Assembly: GCA_022385755.1 (NCBI GenBank)
Contig: MU278352.1
Span: forward strand, 248,001 to 312,000
Direction: 5' to 3'
Source of the DNA: Trametopsis cervina
Lineage: Eukaryota; Basidiomycota; Agaricomycetes; Polyporales; Irpicaceae
DNA: 64,000 nucleotides
The notes under the pieces are model-generated. The model was given only the letters and a program-made list of their open reading frames with translations. It was not told the origin of the DNA and did not search any database. The position numbers and the translations under genes are program-made. Shown piece after piece: positions 35,134 to 46,111 of the stretch (position 1 is its first letter; each line of letters begins with the position of its first letter).

Positions 35134-36242
35134 ATGGACACCATAGGATCCTTCCCCATTATCCCTTTCCTCCTGGCAGCGTACTTGGGATCAAGTGGTG
35201 TTCGCAAAAGGTCGCTTTCGCTCTCTGGAGGCATAGCGGCATTCATCATCGGATTCGCGATGATGTCTGTCCCCTTACGCGTGTTCGGAGTTTCCCTCAT
35301 TGTGTTCTATCTCGTTGGATCACGGGCAACCAAGTTTGGAAAACAGCAGAAGGCAAAGCTTGAGGATGGTCATGAAGAGGCGGGGAACAGGAATGCTACA
35401 CAGGTGCTCTGCAATTCGTTCTCTGCGTATATAGCCTCGTTGCTATGGAGCGCACTCTTTGTCCCGGGCTCAGTGGCATCCCTCGTCCTGTCGGATACGA
35501 TCTCACCTCAGACACCGTACAATTTTGACCAATGGTGTCCTCTCACTCCTCCCGCCTCAGCGCGCCTGAGCCGTGTCTTGATGTTTGCAGCCCTTGGGTG
35601 AGTCGTATATTCTATCACTCGGCGCCGCTATCATCGTACAAACGTCTTTACAGGCATTTCTCGTGTTGTCTCGGCGATACACTCGCATCTGAGCTGGGCA
35701 TTCTCTCCAAATCCCGGCCTCGTCTCGTTACTACTTTCCAGCTGGTGCCCCCTGGAACTAATGGAGGCATGTCCGCCTTCGGAACCATCGCGTCTTTGTG
35801 TGGAGGTGTTATTATGGGTCTTACGATGCTGCTCTCCTTCGTCATTCAAAGCTCACGATGCCGTGCCGAATGGTTCGACATAGCTTTACCACTCCTTGCA
35901 TGGGGCGCTTTCGGCGGTCTGTTTGGATCATTTGTTGGTGACTTGTTCACTTGCTCCGGGATCTGTGCTCATATGATTCACTCATTAGATTGACTCTCTA
36001 CTGGGGGCCACCGCTCAGCGGACTCGCTACCACTCAGGCAAAAAGATGATTCTGACCGACGAATCAATTATCTCTCCAACTACCAGTGATCTGCAGGTGA
36101 TAAGTGGATTAGATCTCTTGTCGAATAATCAAGTAAGCTGGCTTGTTATCAATTTATCATATGCGGTCTCACCCAAGTGCATTTGTAGGTCAATCTCGTG
36201 TCCTCCATAGCTACCGCTGCGCTACTGGGATGGATAGCATAA
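35134..36242 (+). CDS. TMEM19/DUF92-family membrane protein
   Basis: Exons 35134-35597, 35654-35933, 35989-36132 and 36189-36242 encode 313 residues. The start at MDTIGSFPIIPFLL gives the usual family beginning. Conserved blocks follow: SGVRKRSLSLSGGIAAFIIG, FYLVGSRATKFGKQQKAKL, QVLCNSFSAYIASLLWS and HFSCCLGDTLASELGIL. Next are LVPPGTNGGMSAFGTIAS, GSF joined to IDSLLGATAQRT, and the closing NNQVNLVSSIATAALLGWIA. At least six hydrophobic helices are visible. Plant and cyanobacterial DUF92 relatives (VTE6) are phytyl-phosphate kinases that use CTP; the fungal/animal TMEM19 role is unknown, so a lipid-phosphate kinase activity is only an inference. The intron at 35934 starts with GTTGGT, an uncommon donor. 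Confidence 0.88.
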
Positions 36243-36496
36243 ATACCCAAAAAGAAACAACGTCAACTCCGTTTGACGGGGAGAAGGTCTGAGGACTCTG
36301 TTCTGCGTCTCTTTTCGATTCAAGTATATAAGTATAAACCATTTGTAGATCAGATTCATACCTAACCAATTTCTTTTACAAGCCTCAGGCAATTTGGGTC
36401 ATAGCTATGTTGAGATAGATGCACGCAGGGTAGACTTCGCGATTACCAATATATAGAAAGTAGCTAAACACTATTGTACGGGCTTCAGAACTTAAC

Positions 36497-38186
36497 CTAA
36501 TCGGTCTTGGCACTTTTAGTTTTCTTTGTCTCCCTATCATCACCAGCGAGCCACAGCGCAGAGAACAACACAAAGGCAACACTGGTACTGATGGCTCCGA
36601 CGTAGTACGGCCACGCAGCACTCAAGAAACGAGGATACTCGTCGTGTCTTGGAGGTACCACGGGAACAACTGTCGTACTGTGAAGGTGTGTCCAGCTGCG
36701 AGAACAGAGCTGCGTTTGAATCGACCAGCCATCAAAACATATAGACACTCACCCTTTCCGCTTGTGGTCAATCACAAACTTGAATACACCGTGTCGGTCT
36801 GGAGCGCGGAACGATACTTCGTAGTAGCCAGGTTTGCCTGAGACCGGTGGCAAGGATGTCCTGATATGCGGGTCGAGCATAGTGAATTCAAGCTGCAAGT
36901 CTTTGATACCGGAGTATGGCTCCCATGTGGACGATTTGGGGTTGAACTGAGATATGTGCGCTCCGAAGACCTGTAAGAAGTTAGGCTATGTGGAGACACT
37001 CGAAGGGTGAGATTTTACACTTACGATATTATCATTGGTGGTATAGGTCTCGCGAGATGCGGTGTCGTTTGCACGATGGTGAGTCACGCTGTCGATCCTG
37101 AGGACCTTGGATTCCTGGAATGCCCAAGCAGCCAGATCCCTGGCGAACGGTGCGTTGCCAGACGCTTGGCCTCTAACAAGGAGGTAGGCATCATATCAGT
37201 ATACATGGAAATAGCTGGCGACAGCTTGTACCAACTTTGCAACCTCCTTATTGGCGAATTCGTCGCTGAACAAGTCAACGCCGCCAACCCACGCCACACG
37301 AGCACCTCCGTAGGCTTGGAATCCGGCAACCAGACCCAATTGACTTCCTGCCCACAGGCCCTCGCCACCCTTGTCCGCGGATTCAACGAGTGCATCGGCG
37401 CCGCCGTCACTGGTAGAATCTGCGGCGAAGCTTTCCGCTGGAGCATTCAAGATAGGAACCAGAAGCGGGTTGCTGCCGTAGGCAAATGGTACACCGGAGA
37501 ACCAAATAGGTGATGACTTGCTGGTGGAGATGACAGAGTTTTCGGTGGGCTTTACAGGAATCACTGTGGCGGGTGTGTCACGCTCGGGGAAATGTGAGAT
37601 CAAGGGCGTGCCGGGGGGAGGGAGAATAAGGGAGAATTCCGCAGCAAGGGAGTTCACAATGGTCTGCTTCTTGGGAGACAGAGCGAGTAAGAGGTTGGTG
37701 CCTTGCGAGAGCAGAGAAACGAGCGATTGAGGAGTGATGTCCTGTGCGAAGTCTGGAAAGATGAGCATTCGTGATCTCGAACAAAAGCTATTGAAGCAAA
37801 TGGGACTGAAAGGCATGAGGCCCCCGCCATTGGCACAAGTGCACCAAGATCATCGCTTCCGGCTGCGCAGCAGTATACCATGCACCATAATGAAGAAGCT
37901 GTAGGACGGTGAAAGTAACCTGACACGTACTTTTGGTATCAGGCGCAAAGACCACGACGTGCGAGAATTGCGCAACATCATGTTCAATAACCGGGGGCTT
38001 CGTGTCCCTCGGGGCGCGGAATGTCAGGTCGTATCCCTTTTCCGTTAGACCATTGAAGAACGTAGAGTAATTGGCCTTGTCCAGGGATGGTTCCAATACG
38101 ACCAAAACCGAATTTCCGGTGCTAGATTTTGCACATGCCGATATTGCCAGCCCGAGTAAAGCCACGAACCATGTCGACATAACCAT
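36497..38186 (-). CDS. WBP1: Oligosaccharyltransferase 48-kDa subunit (WBP1/OST48)
   Basis: This is an essential ER subunit of the complex that transfers lipid-linked glycans to Asn-X-Ser/Thr. Exons (complement) are 37931-38186, 37236-37752, 37025-37172, 36753-36970 and 36497-36695 (445 residues). An N-terminal signal peptide (TWFVALLGLAISACA) is followed by SVLVVLEPSLDKANYSTFF and GYDLTFRAPRD. Then come GTNLLLALSPKKQ, AYGGARVAWVGGVDLFSDEF and SQFNPKSSTWEPY. A single transmembrane helix near the C-terminus (YVGAISTSVAFVLFSALWL) has a short lysine-rich cytosolic tail (KKTKSAKTD) typical of ER retention. Intron 1 is unusually long for this locus (178 bp). The start at 38186 is chosen over a second ATG two codons later because it is the first. 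COX17 diverges from the same short promoter. Confidence 0.93.
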
Positions 38187-38368
38187 GGCGGAAAGTGTGA
38201 GAGGAAGCGTAGACCGTAGCCACCGCCAACGCGGTCGTACACGTCGCAAGACCACGTGATACGCTTTATATATAACCGACCCTAACCCGAGGCTCGGCAT
38301 TTAATGGATGAGTAATTGGCAGCCCTGCTTGCGTCTTGTTCTTGTACATCGTTCACGAACTGGCAATA
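38187..38368. promoter_or_regulatory. Bidirectional promoter, WBP1 and COX17
   Basis: Only 182 bp separate two divergent start codons. The region contains an ACCACGTGAT E-box (38251-38260) and a TTTATATATAA element (38265-38275) that reads as a TATA box on either strand. Confidence 0.55.
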
Positions 38369-38725
38369 ATGTTGGGCAGCGTGAGTAGCCATAATTCACA
38401 CCGTGCTTGTTACTCATGTATGCCACAGATCTCATCATGGTGGGGAGGGTCAACCCCTGCTCCCGAAACCGAGTCTAAACCTTATAATCCGTCGGATCCC
38501 AAGCAGAATCCACTAAATCCTCAGGGACTCAAGTCGTAAGCATTGGTGACGATGCATACAGCTCTCATGTTCTCACAGATGATTAGATGCTGTGCATGCC
38601 CGGAAACGAAGTCTGCACGAGACGACTGCTTCCTTCGCTTCGACAGCAACGAATCCTCCGAGAAATGCAAGGAACTGGTTCAGGCTCATCTGGCATGCAT
38701 GCGAGGATACGGGTTCAAAGTATGA
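38369..38725 (+). CDS. COX17: Cytochrome c oxidase copper chaperone COX17
   Basis: Exons 38369-38380, 38429-38535 and 38587-38725 encode 85 residues. COX17 carries Cu(I) in the mitochondrial intermembrane space to Sco1 and Cox11 for cytochrome oxidase assembly. The family core NPLNPQGLK is followed by the copper-binding CC pair and by twin CX9C motifs, C-PETKSARDD-C and C-KELVQAHLA-C, which form the coiled-coil-helix fold via Mia40 oxidation. Exon 1 has only four codons and exon 2 joins in phase 0; the 48-bp intron is a multiple of three, so retention would also keep the frame. The splice into exon 3 makes the copper site K-S-C-C instead of the usual K-P-C-C. Confidence 0.9.
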
Positions 38726-38950
38726 TCTATGAGCACAAGACCTGTTGGTTCAATGCTATTGTCCATGGCTCAATGAAGGCGTTGGCCAGATATTATATTG
38801 GATCTATTTACCCCACCACTCAGCTGTATTATATTCGACTAATAACTTAGACATGCTATCCAAAACGCACATCGGTTGTGTCATTTATCTTTCCCAAACT
38901 GTCCTGGTGCAAGACGATATAACCACAGAATCCCGGCATCCATTCAACAA

Positions 38951-40984
38951 TTACTGTGTCCACACCCACCGCTCCTCCTTCAATCCCTCTTCCGTATCAC
39001 GGAGCATAATCTCGTGTCTTTGTCGTACATAAACCTGTGGATGGAATATCTTAGTGCCAAATATACCAGAGGGGATTAATCTGCTGACCGTTTTGTTGAT
39101 CATACGCTCTCGCAAACCTTTCAGTGTTTGGGCATCCACCTCTTCATCCAGCATCTCTGACAGCTGTTCTACGGCTTTCTCCAGGTCTCTGTGGTAGAGC
39201 TATCAGCATATCCGTGTTAGTGTGAATCAGTGGAATAGATGTACGACTGCAGATCCTCAAAGATTTCCTTCTCGTTGCCCTTTGCCATGAAATAAGCCAT
39301 CGCGTATGACCATTTGAGAGTAAGTCGGCATCTTGTGAGCTCCTCCACAGCCTGCGACATGAATTTGGCCTGCAATATCACGAGAACCGCATCACACGGA
39401 AGTCACTCAGACTTCAATGGATCAATACTAACCTCGATCCACGATATTCCGCTGGTTTCCTGCGCCTCTAGCATTCTGTGCTCTGTACGCTCAACAAGCT
39501 CTTGGTCCAGCTCGGCCGAGAGTTCATGGTTGTTGAAGCGGTCGAAGTAGAAAAGCCATCGTTCTAGGTTGCGTCTGGCCTCGTTCGAAGCTGCATCGGG
39601 CTTCGGTTCTACAAATGCGTTACATGAAGCGTTATTATAGCCGTGCGTGGCCCAGTTTTCCATGCACATCCAGCAGAATTCATGGTTACAATGTCTGCAA
39701 TGAATTCGACTGAATCACCACATAAGCAATCATCATTCCAAGGCTCCCACATACAACTCACTTGCATCCGCCAGCTTTCTCAATTTTATTCTGACACTTA
39801 GGACAGTCTTTCGTGTTGGCCCTGAGCCATTGAGAGGTACCTGCATCGTCACGCGAGCTTTTATTCCAGATTGCTACGAATTTGCACAGTAATGGCCGAT
39901 GGTCGTCGACATTTCCACATCCGAAACAGAATACGTGGCCTTCGTCACACCGGACTGAAGGCACGATATTGGAAAACATAGATTCGCCACGGCCAGAAGA
40001 ACAGAAGATAGTCTGAGAGCAGCCAGGATGAGGACAGAAGCGGAGTTTCGTCGTTGACTGAACGTAGGACTGCTGCACAAGGGATTTATGTCTGTATGAG
40101 AAAAGAGTATATTGAAGGGATTTTACTAGGTATTTTGTGGAGCTGCCATACGGCAGCTCGAAGATCTACGTACCGATCTAAGAGGTAAGGAGCAAGTCTT
40201 TCAAGTGATGCCTCGTCCATAGTGGTTGCGCACCCGTCTTGCATGCACTTGAAGAAAGATTGGCCCTCGCCCTTGATTTTTGTGGTGGCGTATTCTAGCC
40301 AACAGTTATCACAGAATCTGTGGCCGCAGCGTAATTTGAATGTTCCATCTGTCGAAGGCAGAGATTCACAGCATATTGGACAGTCAAAAGCTTCTCTATT
40401 CGCCATCGGAGAATCCAGGCGTGCGCGTTTACTTGCGGGAGGGGTGCCATCGTAATTATCCGTGAAGGGTTCGTGTTCGACGTTTTGAGGCTCTCCAGAA
40501 GCTCTGAGGACGTCGCCAGGAGAATCCATGTACTGCTCCAGGAGTCGTTCCTCGTTCCAACGGAAATGCTGGAGAAGGATGGCAGCAATTGCAGGCTAGT
40601 GCATCGCGATATGCAAAGTCAGCCATGGCTATATACCGTCATGGTGCAGCCGAGCCGTGGGATGCCAGACGCCTACTATCGCAGTCACTCACCTTGAGAC
40701 CCGTAATATTAGCCACACGACGAGTATCCCCGTTGATCATGTCTTGAAGGGCATCGAAGGACAGGCTAACAGTGTCAAGGTCTGAAGTTCTCTGCTTTCC
40801 CTTCGCTGGTTGCAAGGCCGGGGTGTCATAATCCGAATCATAATTCTAAGAATGGCAAACGGTGGCTGATCATTAGTTTGGGTGGCAGAGCTAGACGACA
40901 TAGAATGCAAACCTCTTCGCCAGCGGGATCGTCAGAGTCATATGCATAGACCTCGTTTTCATCGTCTTCACTGTGTTCTGACAT
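38951..40984 (-). CDS. RBR-type E3 ubiquitin ligase, Ariadne family
   Basis: Exons (complement) are 40913-40984, 40693-40845, 40174-40595, 39762-40091, 39433-39709, 39245-39369, 39089-39188 and 38951-39034 (520 residues). The N-terminus is acidic and is followed by a UBA-like helix region (LSFDALQDMINGDTRRVA). RING1 is CPICCESL...LRCGHRFCDNCW, followed by an IBR (RFCPHPGCSQTI.. RCDEGHVFCFGCG). RING2 is DCPKCQNKIEKAGGCN...CRHCNHEFCWMC, where the Cys in GGCN is the predicted catalytic thioester residue. The C-terminal Ariadne helical domain (ASNEARRNLERWLFYFDRFN) follows. The acceptor at 39710 was chosen because it restores the RING2 zinc ligands. Ariadne ligases accept ubiquitin from UbcH7-type E2s and often act with cullin-RING ligases. 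Confidence 0.92.
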
Positions 40985-41361
40985 GAGTGCTCAGTGTGAG
41001 AAGCGTTCGGTGGGTGGCCGGGCCAAATATAACAAGATATGCTGTAACAAAGATAACAAAGGGCATATAAGGACGCTTATCAAGATGCTTATTATAATCT
41101 CGATAAGCACTCACTTGTTGAGGATCGTTGTTTTGGCGTCTAGTTTACTGCTCTACAACGTTTACGACGTCGGCCGCCACAGCATACAGGCAGGAGGAGC
41201 AAGCGTCGTACGAATGAAAGGGCGTGTTTGCATTTTATTATTGAAGTCCTAAGTGGAGGAGGCGGGATATCGTTAGAACTTTTAGACCAGGTACGGAATC
41301 AATTTCGACCAATAAAACGCTCTCTCACCATTCCTTGCACCGTCTGTATCCGCACGCAGGT
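40985..41361. other. Divergent region, RBR ligase and ABCG transporter
   Basis: This region holds the promoters and probably the missing signal-peptide exon of the ABC transporter. A hydrophobic frame at about 41092-41160 is a candidate, but I could not join it in phase. Confidence 0.45.
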
Positions 41362-44300
41362 ATGGCCACCAGTTGTAGTAACTACGGCGTCGTCAACGGC
41401 TCGTCTTGTGCTTGCCCACCTGGCTTTGGTGGCCCAGACTGCTCGCAGCCAGCTTGTGGTGGTAACATCTTCCAGGGCTCCAGTCGCTCTCTCGTCCCAG
41501 CACCGACTTCATCCAATGCCTTTGCCAACATCACTGCAGCAGGGTGCTCTTGCGAGAATGGGTGGACCGGGATAGGGTGCAATGTCTGTCAAACCGCTCA
41601 AGTATGTCAAGCAGGGTTTGCTGCTGTGAGCTCCGCGTCGAGCAGTAGCGTAGGGCTGCCAGGGACCCAAAATGATACTCTGACGTGCAATACAACTCCG
41701 CGAGTGTATGCAGCAGGCCAAATGAGCTGTGGTGTTCAGGTGTGTCGCTTCTCCTGTACACCTCGTACTGTTCTTATCTTGCTTCAGAACCCTACTCTAC
41801 AGTCGTTATTCCCGCTCGACTCAACTCTAAATATCCTGAGAACTTTGAACTCAACCTTTACTCCTTTGCCTAACGTTACAGGCTTTGGTACGAGCGGAAG
41901 CCTATACGTTCAGCTGCTGTATGCCGGAGAAGAGCAATTCTATTGTGCCGCAGACTCTTGCGCGCAAACCATCGGGAACAGTACTGGCGATTCGGACTGG
42001 AATTGCCAAAATCTACGATGCACATGTATTCCGGGCACGGCATTCTGCGGCGCCGTATCGTCCGCCAATTTGACGAATATCTTGGACGGGCTCAACGGCG
42101 GCGTGGAAATCACTTGCAACGACGACTCAGGCACGATAGGTTGTGCTTTCAAGCAGACTCTCATCAATCAAGTTTTCGGTTCAACAGGCCTCACGTTAAC
42201 TGGATGCACTTTTGGAGAATGCGTTCGACAAGCGTTTATCGACACTGCATCTTCTAACTCGACGAGTTCGGATCCTGGCTCACATGGATCATCGCTGAGT
42301 GGCGGTGTCATTGCAGGACTTGCGGTCGTTGGAAGTTTGATTGTGATAGCTCTAGGATTCCTGTTGTTTGGATGGCTCAGACAGCGGCAGGCGAGGCGAG
42401 GCGCTAACCGAAGCTGGGCGAACAAGTCAGGCGGAGCCGGTATTGCATGGTCGAACGTCAGCTACTTCGTGCCCGCAGCTCGTCAAGGATCTCTCTTTCA
42501 ACGGAAGCGCTCTCTACTGGAGAGCAAGACGGTGCTGGACAACGTATCTGGACAGGTTATTCCCGGGCATATGATGGCCATACTCGGTCCTAGTGGTAAG
42601 TCTAAGTTGTCTTCGTCTGACCATGTCTGATCGACGGTTATTCTATAGGTGCTGGAAAGACCACTTTGATAGAGATTCTCGCCGGAAAGTACAAAGTCGG
42701 CCGCACGACAGGCGACGTCACATTCCCCTCGAACGGTACATCTGCCAGAGAGCCGATGGTCGGCTTCGTTCCCCAACAGGATGTTCTGCCTGCAACACTT
42801 ACGGTCCATGAAGCAATCCTGTTCGCTGCGCGTTTGCGTCTCCCCGAAAGTATACCGCTCTCTGAACAGCTCGCGCGCGTTGACGATGTGGTAGACAAAC
42901 TTGGTCTCACCCATGTCCGTGACGTGCGAATCGGCAACGGGGCAAAGAGAGGTATCAGTGGAGGGGAAATGCGGAGAGTCAGTATTGGACTGGAGCTTGT
43001 TGCGCGGCCTGATATTCTTATCCTTGACGAGCCTACGTCTGGGTTGGATTCGGTGTCTGCCTCAAAGGTTGCCCGCGTGCTACATACACTTGCCCACGAC
43101 CAGGAGAACCCTACGGTTGTCATTGCGTCGATACATCAACCAAGGTGAGCGACTTTTGCCGGATCGGCCGTGCTTATGCTGACAGATGACCTCAGCTCTC
43201 AGCTATACCAGACATTTGATCAGGTACTCCTGCTGTCGCATGGACGCGCACTGTATTCGGGGCCCGGCGGACTCGCTCCGGCAACACATTTCTCGTCACA
43301 AGGGATCCAGTATAGAGAAGGCTACAACGTCGCAGATTACCTTCTAGATGTTGCCAGTGATCCTCCTGTTTCTCTGTTTCAGGTTGACAACTCAAAGGAA
43401 GCTGTGTCGGATCACCGGAATGGGGAGCTAGAGAAGGGGTACGCGGCTCCGCAGATGGTTACGTCTCAAACTTTGTATAGGAGCCGTACACAATGCCCAA
43501 CTACATTCCTAACGCAGCTAGAGGTTTTATCGGGGAGAGAATGGAAGATCTTGAGTCGGTGCGTTGTGTCGGTTGATATCAGTCTCGGTTTTCTGACCTT
43601 GTTGCAGAGATTACACGCTGTTCTTTACTCATATCGTCGTCGCGGCTGTACTGGGCGTGTTTGTTGGTGCGATCTTTGTTGCATCCGTCACGAATTACCG
43701 CTGACTAGTATTGCAGGGGGACTGTATTTCCATACCGACATCAGTATTGCGGGGTTCCAGTCCCGTGTGGGATGCTTGTTCTTCCTGGTATATCTCCCGT
43801 TTTCTATTTTCGACTTTTGCTTACGTTCTGCCTTGTTATAAGGGTGCTCTGGTGGCATTCTCGACATTGAGCGCATTGTACCATGTGGTTGAAACACGGC
43901 CGCTGTTCCTGCGCGAGAGATCTTCCTCATACTATAGGTGTGCCTGCTCTGACTGCGATACCGGACTTAAGCTTACTCTTTCCGTAGTCCGACGTCTTGG
44001 CTTCTGTCTAGATTCCTGTTTGATGTCATTCCGCTACGCATCATCCCAACAATCATAGTCTCAACTATGTGAGTGCAGTGGATAAGCTCGCACATCATTC
44101 GCCTATGCTCAACCATCTGTAGCACGTATTGGATGGCGGGGTTGGCCCATGATGCCGCGCACTATTTCAAGTTCTTGTTCATACTCGTTTTGTACACGTT
44201 AGCGATGACACTCTTCGTAAGTAACTCCGCAATCACTGTCACACGTAACCCGGATACTGAATACCCGGTAGAACTTCCTGCTTGGCTGTCTCTTCACCAA

Positions 44301-44713
44301 TGGAGGCATCGCTATCCTACTCAGTGCCCTTACCGCGTTGTATCAAATGACATACGCAGGGTTCTTTGTTCACCTGAATGATATACCGCCGGTACTGCGG
44401 TGGCTACAGTGGCTGTGTCCTCTGAAGTACACTCTGGAAGCGCTCTCTGTCAACGAAGTGGGCTCGGGTCTTATGATCCAAGACTCACTGTCAGGAGTTC
44501 CTGTGAATGTGTCAGCAAGTTTGATCATGACTCTGGTACGTCTTTATATCTGGTCTAGTAGTCTTGGATTTACGGCTTACTCGTCTCCGTTAGCTCTTCG
44601 GGTTTGGGGCCAATAACTACTACAGAGATGTACTTGTGCAGTTCGCTTTCATTGCCGGCTTTGGTATTGGAGTGATTCTTGTAGTCTATCTAAAAGTAAG
44701 AGAGAGGAGGTGA
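41362..44713 (+). CDS. ADP1-type ABCG half-transporter with EGF-like ectodomain
   Basis: Exons are 41362?-41739, 41788-42595, 42649-43144, 43196-43558, 43608-43666, 43717-43787, 43843-43937, 43988-44068, 44123-44216, 44272-44535 and 44594-44713. The N-terminal ~320 residues are Cys-rich with EGF-like segments (NGSSCACPPGFGGPDCSQ, AGCSCENGWTGIGCNVC) and several N-glycosylation sites. A membrane helix (GGVIAGLAVVGSLIVIALGF) follows. The ATPase domain has Walker A ILGPS-GAGKTT, signature GISGGEMRRVSIGLEL and Walker B PDILILDEPTSGLDS. A six-helix ABC2 domain ends ..VYLKVRERR. The layout matches yeast Adp1, whose substrate is unknown. An ectodomain like this needs a signal peptide, so an upstream first exon is missing from the model. 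Confidence 0.85.
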
Positions 44714-45064
44714 TCTATTTTTTGTATGTTCTTTCTCTTGTATACCGTATATTATTGTAGTAGGGACCTGCGGACTTTATTGTATCAGTTCAGCGTTCGA
44801 CAGGTCCGATGTGGTTCATCGGCACTGAGTGCAGCAGGATGTATCGGTCCCTGGCACCGCGCCCAGACTCGGCTCTAAAGCAGGAGTAACCACCCGTAAT
44901 CCGCACGACTGTATGACCAACTTCTGGCCAATGTCCGATGAGTGCGACGGCAACTGCCGAAGAGCGCGTTAAATTAAGAGTACGCGGAGGGTACCTCCGA
45001 GTCTCTCCCTCCCGCGTCACTACAATCCATTCTACTCTTTCAGAGCGGTCTATACATCGTCAAC
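44714..45064. other. Intergenic, ABCG transporter to adenylate kinase
   Basis: This spacer should hold the 3' end of the transporter and the ADK1 promoter. No gene is seen. Confidence 0.7.

Positions 45065-46111
<1,047 letters not shown>

Noticed and set aside
37755..37930. Possible extra exon inside WBP1 intron 1
   Set aside because: The minus-strand frames there do not resemble WBP1 and are not needed: DTK joins directly to NFAQDITPQSL in frame.
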